Origin: Parasphingopyxis lamellibrachiae
GTDB taxonomy: Bacteria > Pseudomonadota > Alphaproteobacteria > Sphingomonadales > Sphingomonadaceae
DNA: 64,000 nucleotides
Assembly: GCF_003385775.1 (NCBI RefSeq)
Contig: NZ_QRDP01000004.1
Coordinates: forward strand, 124,001 to 188,000
Direction of reading: 5' to 3'
The translations under genes and the position numbers were made by a program. Below the pieces are notes generated by a model. It worked only from the letters and a program-made list of their open reading frames with translations. It searched no databases and was not told the DNA's origin. Shown piece by piece: positions 48,332-57,727 of the stretch (position 1 is the first letter of the stretch; each line of letters opens with the position of its first letter).

Positions 48332-50302
48332 ATGTTCAAAAAAATCCTGATCGCCAATCGCGGCGAAATTGCTTGCCGGGTTATTCGCAGCGCCCAGAAA
48401 ATGGGGATCGCAACCGTTGCGGTCTATTCGGATGCCGATGCGCGTTCGCCCCATGTCGAGATGGCGGATGAGGCCGTGCATATCGGCCCGCCGCCTGCTG
48501 CAGAATCCTATCTGCTTGCCGACAAGATCATTCAGGCGTGCAAGGATACCGGCGCAGAGGCCGTGCATCCGGGCTATGGTTTCCTTTCCGAACGCGAAAG
48601 CTTCGCCAAGGTGCTGGCTGAAGAAGGCATCGCCTTTATCGGCCCGCCGCCAAACGCCATCGCGGCGATGGGCGACAAGATCGAATCGAAAAAGCTCGCC
48701 AAGAAAGCGGGCGTCAGCGTCGTTCCCGGCCATGTCGGGGAGATTGACGATACCGAGCATGCGGTGAAGATTTCCGGCGAGATCGGTTATCCGGTGATGA
48801 TGAAGGCGTCGGCTGGCGGCGGCGGCAAGGGGATGCGGCTCGCCTGGAACGAGAAAGATGTGCGCGAGGGATTCGAGGCGACGAAGCGCGAAGGGCTGGC
48901 CAGTTTCGGCGATGACCGCGTCTTTATCGAGAAGTTTATCGAGCAGCCGCGCCATATCGAGATCCAGATACTCGGCGATCAACACGGCAATATCGTTTAT
49001 CTGGGCGAGCGCGAATGCTCGATCCAACGCCGCCATCAGAAGGTCGTCGAGGAAGCGCCGTCGCCATTTGTTGACGAAGAGATGCGCAAGGCGATGGGCG
49101 AGCAGGCCGTCGCGCTGGCCGCTGCCGTCGATTATCACAGCGCCGGTACGGTCGAGCTGATCGTCGGGGCGGACAAGAGCTTCTATTTCCTTGAAATGAA
49201 TACAAGGCTCCAGGTCGAGCATCCGGTGACCGAGAATATTACGGGCGTCGATCTGGTCGAGCAGATGATCCGCGTTGCGGCGGGCGAGAAGCTGCCTTTC
49301 ACGCAGAAGGATATCGCGCTCAATGGCTGGTCCGTTGAAAATCGGGTCTATGCCGAAGACCCGTATCGCGGCTTCCTGCCCTCAATAGGTCGGCTCGTGC
49401 GCTACAGTCCGCCCGAGGAAGGCGCGGGCGTCCGCGTCGATGATGGCGTGATGGAAGGGGGCGAGGTTTCGATGTTCTACGATCCGATGATCGCCAAGCT
49501 GATCACCTATGCCGAAACCCGCGAGGCGGCGATCGATTTGCAGATCGATGCGCTGGACAGGTTCGAGCTTGAGGGGCTTGGCCACAATCTCGACTTTCTC
49601 TCGGCGCTGATGCAGCATCCGCGCTTCCGCTCCGGCGAGATCACGACCAATTTCATTGCCGAGGAATATCCGGACGGGTTCGAAGGCGCGCCTGCCGACG
49701 CTGAATTGTTGAAACGCCTTTCCGCGGTGGCAGCCTTTGCCGCGACCGCGCATTCGGATCGCGCGCGCCGTGTTTCCGGCCAGCTGGATGGGCCGCTGCG
49801 CCCGCCCGCAGACTGGGTCGTGGAGATTGATGGCGCTGCGCACGAAGTTCATGTCGATCTTGAGGATGTTTCGGTGGACGAAGAGGCGACCGGCCTTTCC
49901 ATGGCCTATGCACCGGGCGACCGGATCGTCGAGGCGGAGTTTGACGGCGCACCGCTTACCGTGAAGATCAAAGCGGGCCGCTATGGCTTCATGCTGACGG
50001 CGCGCGGCGCGAGCCATGTGGTTCGCGTGCTCCCGAAACGCATTGCTCATCTCGCCCAGCACATGATCGAGAAGGAGCCGCCCGATCTTTCGAAATATCT
50101 TCTGTGCCCGATGCCGGGCCTGATCACAGCGCTCCATGTCGGCGAGGGCGATAAGGTCGAGGCCGGTCAGCCGCTTGCCGTGGTCGAGGCCATGAAGATG
50201 GAGAATATTCTCCGCGCCGAAAAGGCCGGGATCGTGAGCAAAGTCGAAGCCGCGGAGGGCGACAGCCTCGCTGCCGACGATGTGATTTTAGAGTTCGAAT
50301 AG
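48332..50302 (+). CDS. pccA: Propionyl-CoA carboxylase alpha (biotin carboxylase/carrier) subunit
   Basis: 656 residues. The ATP-grasp carboxylase domain (ILIANRGEIACRVIRSAQKMGI; MKASAGGGGKGMRLAW; EMNTRLQVEHPVTENITGVDLVEQMIRVAAGE) is followed by the BT domain and C-terminal biotinyl domain with its lysine in EAMKMEN. It works with PccB; pairing is supported by the shared operon even though six kilobases separate them. The last gene of the propionate row, followed by the repeat at 50309. Confidence 0.95.
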   Translation: MFKKILIANRGEIACRVIRSAQKMGIATVAVYSDADARSPHVEMADEAVHIGPPPAAESYLLADKIIQACKDTGAEAVHPGYGFLSERESFAKVLAEEGIAFIGPPPNAIAAMGDKIESKKLAKKAGVSVVPGHVGEIDDTEHAVKISGEIGYPVMMKASAGGGGKGMRLAWNEKDVREGFEATKREGLASFGDDRVFIEKFIEQPRHIEIQILGDQHGNIVYLGERECSIQRRHQKVVEEAPSPFVDEEMRKAMGEQAVALAAAVDYHSAGTVELIVGADKSFYFLEMNTRLQVEHPVTENITGVDLVEQMIRVAAGEKLPFTQKDIALNGWSVENRVYAEDPYRGFLPSIGRLVRYSPPEEGAGVRVDDGVMEGGEVSMFYDPMIAKLITYAETREAAIDLQIDALDRFELEGLGHNLDFLSALMQHPRFRSGEITTNFIAEEYPDGFEGAPADAELLKRLSAVAAFAATAHSDRARRVSGQLDGPLRPPADWVVEIDGAAHEVHVDLEDVSVDEEATGLSMAYAPGDRIVEAEFDGAPLTVKIKAGRYGFMLTARGASHVVRVLPKRIAHLAQHMIEKEPPDLSKYLLCPMPGLITALHVGEGDKVEAGQPLAVVEAMKMENILRAEKAGIVSKVEAAEGDSLAADDVILEFE

Positions 50303-50308
50303 GCACAA

Positions 50309-50395
50309 CCGTATGCCCTGAGCCTGTCGAAGGGCTGTACCTCACTTTAGAAGTTGGAAAAGAAGAGCAGGGCTTCGACAGGCTCAGCCTAACGG
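50309..50395. repeat. Intergenic inverted repeat, GCCCTGAGCCTGTCGAAGGGC family
   Basis: Arms at 50309-50336 and 50368-50395, spacer 31 bases. The arms are almost identical to those at 39284. It separates pccA from the convergent aldehyde dehydrogenase gene and could act as a bidirectional 3' structure. Confidence 0.85.
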
Positions 50396-50414
50396 GCGTT
50401 GGGGCTCTGTGCAG

Positions 50415-51863
50415 TTAAAGCTTCAACTCGCGCTTGATCGTCGCTTTGCTGGTCTTGCCATAAGGTGGCTTGAATCCCCCAAGCTTAGCCACGTCCATCT
50501 TAGGCTGGCTGTAAACGCTCTTCGCATGGCTGAACGTCTTGAAGCCCTCATGGCCGGTATAGGCGCCCATGCCCGATGGCCCGACGCCGCCGAAGGGCAG
50601 CTCGTCCATCGCGATATGGAAGATCACGTCGTTGACTGTCGCGCCGCCCGAAATCGTTTTCGACAGCACCTTCTGCTCCTCGGCCCTGTCGCTGCCGAAG
50701 TAATAGAGGCCCAGCGGGCGGTCATGCGCGTTCACATAGTCGATCGCTTCGTCCACAGACTTGTACGTCTTGATCGGCAGCACCGGCCCGAAAATCTCCT
50801 CCTGCATCACCTTCATGTCCTCGGTCGGATTGCGGACGATGGTGAGCGGCATCTTGCGCTTGTTGGACGCGCTGAAATCCTCATTGCCGGGATTCACCTC
50901 TACCAGCTCCGCGCCCTTTTCCACGGCATCCTTCAGATAGCCCTGCAGCCGTTCATAATGGCGGTCGTTGATGATGGATGTATAGTCGTCATTGGCGTCG
51001 AGCGTCGGATACTGTTCGGTTACCGCAGCACTCAGGCCCTGGATGACCTCGCCTTCCTTGCCTTCAGGCACCATCATATAGTCGGGCGCAAGGCATATCT
51101 GTCCGGCATTCATCATCTTGCCCATGGCGACCCGGCTCGTGCCGCGCCCGATATCCGCGCTCTCGCCGAAGATGGTCGGCGATTTACCGCCCAGTTCGAG
51201 CGTAACCGGCGTCAGGCTGTCGGCTGCGGCGTGCAGGATATGCTTGCCGATGCTTGTCGCGCCAGTGAACAGCAGGTGGTCGAAGGGCAGGGATGAGAAA
51301 GCCTGGCCGACTTCCGGGCCGCCATTGAACACGGCGATTTCTTCTGGTGAAAGCGCGCTGCCGATCAGCTTCTCGACCAGTTCGCTGGTGACGGGTGTGA
51401 ATTCGCTCATTTTGATCATCACGCGATTGCCCGCGGCGAGTGCGTCGGCGAGCGGGCTGAAGGTCAGCTGGACCGGGAAATTCCAGGGCGCGATAATTCC
51501 GACCACGCCCATCGGCTGATACTCGATCCGCGCCTTGGCGCCGAACAGACCTAGCGGGAAGCGCGCGCTGCGCTTTTCGGGTCGCATCCATTTCTCGACA
51601 TGCTTGCGGGCATATTTGACCTCGCCCAGCGCCGAAACGATGTCGGTCATCATTGATTGCTCCCGGGATCGATGGCCGAAATCCTCGCTCATCGCGTCGC
51701 ACAGCGCATCGGCATTCTCGACGAGCAACTGGCCGACCCGGGTCAGCCGGTCCTTGCGCGTTGCCGCGCTCACCGGCAGCTCGGCGGTAAAGGCCGCTCG
51801 CTGTTTTGCGAGCGCGGCGAGCATTGCATCCTTGTTCACGATCTGCGGGTCTGCATCGGCCAT
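50415..51863 (-). CDS. Aldehyde dehydrogenase, coniferyl-aldehyde type
   Basis: 482 residues. NAD-dependent ALDH with GIIAPWNFPVQLTFSPLADALAAGN, ELGGKSPTIF (catalytic Glu) and the nucleophile Cys in NAGQICLAPDYMMV, a pattern seen in coniferyl aldehyde dehydrogenases and short membrane-type fatty ALDHs. Both aromatic aldehydes and medium-chain aldehydes are possible substrates. ATG 51863 with AGAGGA upstream is preferred to the in-frame ATG at 51905. Convergent to pccA across the repeat. Confidence 0.88.
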   Translation of the reverse strand: MADADPQIVNKDAMLAALAKQRAAFTAELPVSAATRKDRLTRVGQLLVENADALCDAMSEDFGHRSREQSMMTDIVSALGEVKYARKHVEKWMRPEKRSARFPLGLFGAKARIEYQPMGVVGIIAPWNFPVQLTFSPLADALAAGNRVMIKMSEFTPVTSELVEKLIGSALSPEEIAVFNGGPEVGQAFSSLPFDHLLFTGATSIGKHILHAAADSLTPVTLELGGKSPTIFGESADIGRGTSRVAMGKMMNAGQICLAPDYMMVPEGKEGEVIQGLSAAVTEQYPTLDANDDYTSIINDRHYERLQGYLKDAVEKGAELVEVNPGNEDFSASNKRKMPLTIVRNPTEDMKVMQEEIFGPVLPIKTYKSVDEAIDYVNAHDRPLGLYYFGSDRAEEQKVLSKTISGGATVNDVIFHIAMDELPFGGVGPSGMGAYTGHEGFKTFSHAKSVYSQPKMDVAKLGGFKPPYGKTSKATIKRELKL

Positions 51864-51953
51864 GGGTTCATCCTCTGTTGCATTTTGAAACCCAATTAGC
51901 GCCAATCGCCGATTTTGGCGAATCCCCGTTTGTGGCTCAGCGATGCACCCGGC

Positions 51954-52946
<993 letters not shown>

Positions 52947-53035
52947 TTATCGACGTCCGCTTCAAGCATTGCGGCCCTGCCGGTGCCGTCAACTCCGGGG
53001 TGACGCGCGGTGGCCGCCAAGCTATCACGGACGGC

Positions 53036-54085
53036 ATGACCGATGAACTTCTTACCACTATCGAAGGCAAGGCCGCACGATTGCGGCTGAACCGCCCAAA
53101 GGCGCTCCATGCGCTGAACACCGCCATGTGCGAAAGCGCGATTGAAGCGCTGCTCGAATGGCGCGAGAATCGTGCCGTCGAGGCCGTGTTGATCGACCAT
53201 GCGGAAGGGCGCGGTTTCTGCGCTGGCGGCGATATCCGGATGCTGGCCGAAAGCGGCGCGACGGATGGGATGAAGGCGCGTGAGTTCTTCCACACGGAAT
53301 ACCGGCTCAACCATCTGCTCTTCACCTATGCCAAGCCGACCGTAGCTTTCATGGACGGGATTACGATGGGCGGCGGTGTCGGTCTGTCGCTGCCATGCAA
53401 ATATCGCGTGGCGACCGAGCATACGCGCTTTGCCATGCCTGAGACCGGGATCGGCCTGTTCCCCGATGTGGGCGGCGGCTGGTATTTGTCCCGCCTGCCG
53501 GGCCGCACCGGACAGTTTCTCGCTCTGACCGGCGCGCGGATCGACGGCGCGGAGTGCCTCGCGCTGGGACTGGCGACGCATTTTGTCCCGTCCGATGCGC
53601 TGGAGGACGTTAAGGCGAAGATCGCGGCTGACCCGAAGGCCATTGCCGCGATCCTGGATGACGCGTCCGTCGAACCGCCCGACGCGCGGATCACGGGCAA
53701 TCTTGGCACCATCAACCGGCTTTTTGCCTCGGATCGCTATGAGGATATTCTGGCCGCGCTGGAAGCCGATGGCTCGAAATGGGCTGAGAAAGAACTGATG
53801 ACGCTGCGCACAAAATCCCCGCAAACCTGCAAGGTTTCGCTCTATTTGCTGGCACAGGGCGCCCGGCAGACGGACTTTGCCGACGAGATGGCAGTCGAAT
53901 ATCGCGTGGGTGCGCATGTCGTGCAGCGCCACGATTTCCTCGAAGGCGTCCGCGCGGTAATTGTCGACAAGGACAATGCGCCGCAATGGAATCCGGCAAC
54001 GCCCGAAGATGTGTCCGACCACCTGATCGACCAGATATTCGCGCCGCTCAACGCCAACGAGGAATGGACACCGCTTACCTTTTAG
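53036..54085 (+). CDS. 3-hydroxyisobutyryl-CoA hydrolase
   Basis: 349 residues, a long crotonase-family member. It removes CoA from 3-hydroxyisobutyryl-CoA, the thioester hydrolysis specific to valine breakdown. HIBCH features are present: GRGFCAGGDIRMLAESG, MDGITMGGGVGLSLPCKYRVATE, and FAMPETGIGLFPDVGGGWYLSRLPG with the catalytic Glu and Asp. The frame extends to 53000, but ATG 53036 starts next to the conserved fold. It completes the valine pathway together with the genes at 37.3-40.3 kb and mmsA. Its stop overlaps the stop of the cytochrome b561 gene by 4 bp. Confidence 0.93.
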   Translation: MTDELLTTIEGKAARLRLNRPKALHALNTAMCESAIEALLEWRENRAVEAVLIDHAEGRGFCAGGDIRMLAESGATDGMKAREFFHTEYRLNHLLFTYAKPTVAFMDGITMGGGVGLSLPCKYRVATEHTRFAMPETGIGLFPDVGGGWYLSRLPGRTGQFLALTGARIDGAECLALGLATHFVPSDALEDVKAKIAADPKAIAAILDDASVEPPDARITGNLGTINRLFASDRYEDILAALEADGSKWAEKELMTLRTKSPQTCKVSLYLLAQGARQTDFADEMAVEYRVGAHVVQRHDFLEGVRAVIVDKDNAPQWNPATPEDVSDHLIDQIFAPLNANEEWTPLTF

Positions 54086-54615
54086 TCGCGCCCGCGGGGT
54101 AGCATGCGCTGGAAGCTGCCATCCTTGTCGATAACCAGATGTTTCAATGCGCCGAGGATATGCAGCACGACCAGTGCCAGCATTGCCTTGCCCAATATCT
54201 CATGGCCTTCGTGTAGAGTTTCGCCCAGTGCTTCCTGTCCGGCGACCGGCCAGAGCGGCACGTCAAACAGGCCGAAATAGGCAAACGGTGCAGGATAGGT
54301 CGACATCCAGAGCCAGCCGCTCAGCGGCAAGCCGATGAGCAGCAGATAAAAGGCAAAATGGGTAATTCGCGCCAGGCTGCGTTCCCATGGTCGCATTGAG
54401 AGCGGCAGCGGCGGCGGCTTGTGGCCGATCCGCCAGGCGATCCGGGCTAGCGTGAGAACCAGCACCGAAATGCCGATCGCCTTGTGGAGATCCATATAGG
54501 GGACCCGGGCTTCGCGCGAGAAATCCTCGGTAAGTCCCGCAAGACCGATATTCGCGATAACCAGCAGCGCGATGATCCAGTGCAGTGCGATTGCAACTCT
54601 AGTGTAGCGATCCAT
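54082..54615 (-). CDS. Cytochrome b561 family protein
   Basis: 177 residues with four transmembrane helices. The histidines that ligate two b hemes are placed as in bacterial b561: ALHWIIAL (helix 1), DLHKAIG (helix 2), and GHEILGKAMLALVVLHILGALKHL (helices 3-4). It transfers electrons at the inner membrane, probably to or from quinone. ATG 54615 has GGAGAA upstream. No partner is adjacent. Confidence 0.9.
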   Translation of the reverse strand: MDRYTRVAIALHWIIALLVIANIGLAGLTEDFSREARVPYMDLHKAIGISVLVLTLARIAWRIGHKPPPLPLSMRPWERSLARITHFAFYLLLIGLPLSGWLWMSTYPAPFAYFGLFDVPLWPVAGQEALGETLHEGHEILGKAMLALVVLHILGALKHLVIDKDGSFQRMLPRGRD

Positions 54616-54698
54616 ACTTGTTCTCCATTCCCAATCCCGTCGCTCAAGCGGCATAGCCGAATGCTGCTTCTACCGTTTCATGATGCGGTATCACAATA

Positions 54699-56162
54699 TC
54701 AGGGCAGGGCGCGATTCAGTGCGCTCCGCCAGCCCTTTAACAGTATATCGCGCTGCTCATTCTCCATTGCAGGCTCAAATCGTCCCGCAGCTTCCCACTG
54801 GTCTGAAAGATCGTCCAGCCCGCTCCACAGACCGGTCGCCAATCCCGCCAGATAGGCCGCGCCCAGTGCCGTCGTTTCGTGGCTGGCGGGCCGTTCGACC
54901 GGCGACTCCAGAATGTCGCTCAGAAATTGCGCAAACCAGTCATTTTGCGCCATCCCGCCATCGATTCGCAGCGTCTGTGGGCCGTCAGCCCCGTCGGCGC
55001 GCATGGCGTCGACCAGGTCCCGGGTCTGATAGGCAATGGACTCCAGAGTCGCGCGAACGATATGCTCGGCGGTCGTGTCGAGGGTCATTCCACTGATCAG
55101 TCCGCGCGCATCTGGCTCCCAGTGCGGCGCGCCCAGCCCGACAAAAGCCGGGACCAGATAAACGCCGTGATTGTCCGGAGCGGCCTTGGCGATCGCGGCG
55201 GTTTCGCCTGCCTCTTCAATAAGGCCCATCTTGTCGCGCAGCCACTGGATCGCCGCGCCGGCGACAAAGATCGACCCTTCCAGCGCATAGGTGATGTCTG
55301 TGCCGATTTTATAGGCGGGCGTCGTCAGCAGGCGATTGTGCGAGGTAACGGCCTCTGTTCCTGTATTGAGAAGCAGGAAACAGCCGGTACCGTAGGTCGA
55401 CTTGACCATTCCGGGAAGGAAACAGGCCTGGCCGATCAAAGCTGCCTGTTGATCGCCGGCCATGCCGGCAATGGGAATGGCCCGACCGAACACCCCCGGG
55501 TCTGTTTCGCCATAAATCTCAGAATTTCCAACGATCTCGGGAAGAAGGCTCGGATGAATATCGAACAGCGCGAGCAGCTCCTCATCCCATGTGCCCTTAT
55601 GGATGTTGCAAAGCATTGTGCGCCCCGCATTGGTGATGTCCGTCGCATGCACCCTGCCGCCGGTCAGCCTCCACAACAGGAAGCTGTCGATGGTGCCTGC
55701 GGCCAGTTTTCCGCCTGCGGCAGCCTCGCGCGCGCCCTCCACATGATCGAGCAGCCAGGCGAGCTTGGTCGCGCTGAAATATGGGTCGAGCAGCAGCCCT
55801 GTTTTTGCACGAATCATCGCTTCATGGCCCTCGGCCTTCAGCCTGCGGCAGATGTCCGCCGTGCGCCGGTCCTGCCAGACGATCGCATTGTATAGCGGTT
55901 TCCCGGTTTCCCGGTTCCACAGCACGATGGTTTCGCGCTGATTGGTAATGCCGATGGCCATCGTCTCGTCCGTGACGACTGCTTTGACGGCGGCCACGGT
56001 ATCGCGCCAGATATCCTCCGGATCATGCTCGACCCAGCCGTCATGTGGATAATGCTGGGGAAATTCGCGTGCAGAATGTGTGAGCGGTTTGCCGGTCTCG
56101 TTGAACAGGATCGCCCGACTGGAGGTTGTCCCCTGGTCGATGGCGAGGATGTGGCGGGTCAC
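54699..56162 (-). CDS. glpK: Glycerol kinase
   Basis: 487 residues, FGGY family. It phosphorylates glycerol. Motifs DQGTTSSRAILF, ITNQRETIVLWNRETGKPLYNAIVWQDRRTADIC, STYGTGCFLLLNTG and LRIDGGMAQNDWFAQFLSDIL are diagnostic. Its start overlaps the glpD stop by 4 bp. No glpF permease or glpR repressor gene is next to it. Confidence 0.97.
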   Translation of the reverse strand: MTRHILAIDQGTTSSRAILFNETGKPLTHSAREFPQHYPHDGWVEHDPEDIWRDTVAAVKAVVTDETMAIGITNQRETIVLWNRETGKPLYNAIVWQDRRTADICRRLKAEGHEAMIRAKTGLLLDPYFSATKLAWLLDHVEGAREAAAGGKLAAGTIDSFLLWRLTGGRVHATDITNAGRTMLCNIHKGTWDEELLALFDIHPSLLPEIVGNSEIYGETDPGVFGRAIPIAGMAGDQQAALIGQACFLPGMVKSTYGTGCFLLLNTGTEAVTSHNRLLTTPAYKIGTDITYALEGSIFVAGAAIQWLRDKMGLIEEAGETAAIAKAAPDNHGVYLVPAFVGLGAPHWEPDARGLISGMTLDTTAEHIVRATLESIAYQTRDLVDAMRADGADGPQTLRIDGGMAQNDWFAQFLSDILESPVERPASHETTALGAAYLAGLATGLWSGLDDLSDQWEAAGRFEPAMENEQRDILLKGWRSALNRALP

Positions 56163-57637
56163 AGCGCAAGCCCTTCAAAATATTCCCTGAACCTCGCCTG
56201 CTCGTCTTCGGTCATCACCAGTCCCAATTTGCTCCGCCGCCACAGAATATCGTCGGGTGTCTTCGCCCATTCCTTCTCGATGAGATACAGGACCTCGCGC
56301 TCGGTCAACCCGGCGCCGAAATGTTCGCCGAGATCCGCCATGCTGTTGGCATCGCCCAATATGGTGGGCAGTAGCGAACCGTACGCCCGGGCCAGTCGCT
56401 TGGCATGCTCCCATTCGAGGAAATGATAGCGCGCTTCCACCTGCTCGAGAAAATCATCGAATCCGACGCCGAGTTCGCCGCCGGGCAGTTTTGCATCGCG
56501 CGTCCAGGGGGCGCCGCCAAGGGTCGAGATCTGGCAAAGCCTGTCGGCGGCGTCTTCGGCGAGGGCGCGCGCGGTGGTTATCTTGCCGCCGAATATGGAG
56601 AGTAGCGGCGCTTCTCCATTCTCACCGCCGCCATCCATCTCCAGCACATAATCGCGCGTCACATCCTTGGAGTCCTCTGCACCATCGTCATAAAGCGAGC
56701 GCACGCCGGAATAGAGCGAAACCACATCGTCGGGCGAAATCTGAATAGCGAAATACAGATTCACCGCGCGGCACAGATAGTCGACCTCGTGCGTATCCAT
56801 GACCGCCGCAGCCGGATCGTCGACTGCGATATCGGTCGTGCCTATCAGCGTGTAGCGATCGAGATAGGGAATGGCGAAAACGACCCGTTTATCGGGAAGT
56901 TGCAGGATATAGGCCTGATCTCCGGCAAAAAGTCGCCGGACGACGATATGGCTGCCGCGAACAAGCCGGACACCCGCTTTTCCAGTCATGCCGATCTTGT
57001 CTTCCAACACATCCGAAACCCATGGGCCGGCTGCATTGACAAGGGCCCGTGCCTGGATCGTGCGACCATCACTCAAAGTGGCCGTCCAGAGCGGTCCTTC
57101 CCGTTTTGCGGAGACGAGCGCGACACCGGTTTCGATCTCGGCGCCTTTATCTGCTGCGTCGCGCGCGTTCAGAACAACAAGGCGGGCGTCGTCCACCCAG
57201 CAATCCGAATAGACAAAGCCTCTGGTTCGCGGATTGGAGAAGGGGGATCGATATTGCGGATTGGCCTTGGCAAGAGCCCGTGTGCCTTTGAGGGTCCGGC
57301 GGCCGCCGATCAGATCGTACAGAAACAGTCCCGCGCGGATCATCCAATAGGGCCGGATTTGATCGTTGTGCGGGAACACGAACCGCATCGGCCAGATGAT
57401 ATGCGGCGCCGACCTCAGCATGACCTCCCGCTCCTTGAGCGCCTTGCGCACCAGCCCGAATTCGTAAAATTCGAGATAGCGGATTCCCCCATGGATAAGC
57501 TTGGACGAGGCGGAGCTGGTGTGGCTGGCGAGATCGTCTCGTTCGACAAGAAGCGTCTTCCAGCCGCGCCCCGCTGCATCGCGGGCTGTTGCCACGCCAT
57601 TGATGCCGCCGCCGACAATCAGGAGGTCATATGTCAT
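56159..57637 (-). CDS. glpD: Aerobic glycerol-3-phosphate dehydrogenase
   Basis: 492 residues. It is an FAD enzyme at the inner membrane that oxidises glycerol-3-phosphate to dihydroxyacetone phosphate and reduces quinone. The N-terminal DLLIVGGGINGVATARDAAGRG dinucleotide motif, ASSKLIHGGIRYLE and the C-terminal GGKITTARALAED segment are typical. ATG 57637 gives the family start; the frame stays open for a further 292 codons antisense to RNase R, which is not coding. Operon glpD-glpK, transcribed away from rnr. Confidence 0.97.
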   Translation of the reverse strand: MTYDLLIVGGGINGVATARDAAGRGWKTLLVERDDLASHTSSASSKLIHGGIRYLEFYEFGLVRKALKEREVMLRSAPHIIWPMRFVFPHNDQIRPYWMIRAGLFLYDLIGGRRTLKGTRALAKANPQYRSPFSNPRTRGFVYSDCWVDDARLVVLNARDAADKGAEIETGVALVSAKREGPLWTATLSDGRTIQARALVNAAGPWVSDVLEDKIGMTGKAGVRLVRGSHIVVRRLFAGDQAYILQLPDKRVVFAIPYLDRYTLIGTTDIAVDDPAAAVMDTHEVDYLCRAVNLYFAIQISPDDVVSLYSGVRSLYDDGAEDSKDVTRDYVLEMDGGGENGEAPLLSIFGGKITTARALAEDAADRLCQISTLGGAPWTRDAKLPGGELGVGFDDFLEQVEARYHFLEWEHAKRLARAYGSLLPTILGDANSMADLGEHFGAGLTEREVLYLIEKEWAKTPDDILWRRSKLGLVMTEDEQARFREYFEGLAL

Positions 57638-57667
57638 GCTGGGCAGCTTAGCGGAAATTTCGGGGGC

Positions 57668-57698
57668 GTCACCCTGCGGCGGCAAGTTCAGCATGACG
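57668..57698. repeat. Remnant of the palindromic repeat found at 43380
   Basis: GTCACCCTG (57668-57676) and CAAGTTCAGCATGACG (57683-57698) correspond to the outer left end and the right arm of the element at 43380-43470, with the interior deleted. It lies between the divergent glpD and rnr genes. Confidence 0.5.
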
Positions 57699-57727
57699 AT
57701 TGCCCGCGAAACACCTATGGCCATCCT

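Noticed and set aside
56789-57727. In-frame extension of RNase R by 313 codons, antisense to glpD
   Set aside because: The sequence has no family similarity, overlaps a well-conserved gene on the other strand, and RNase R homologues begin near 57728.
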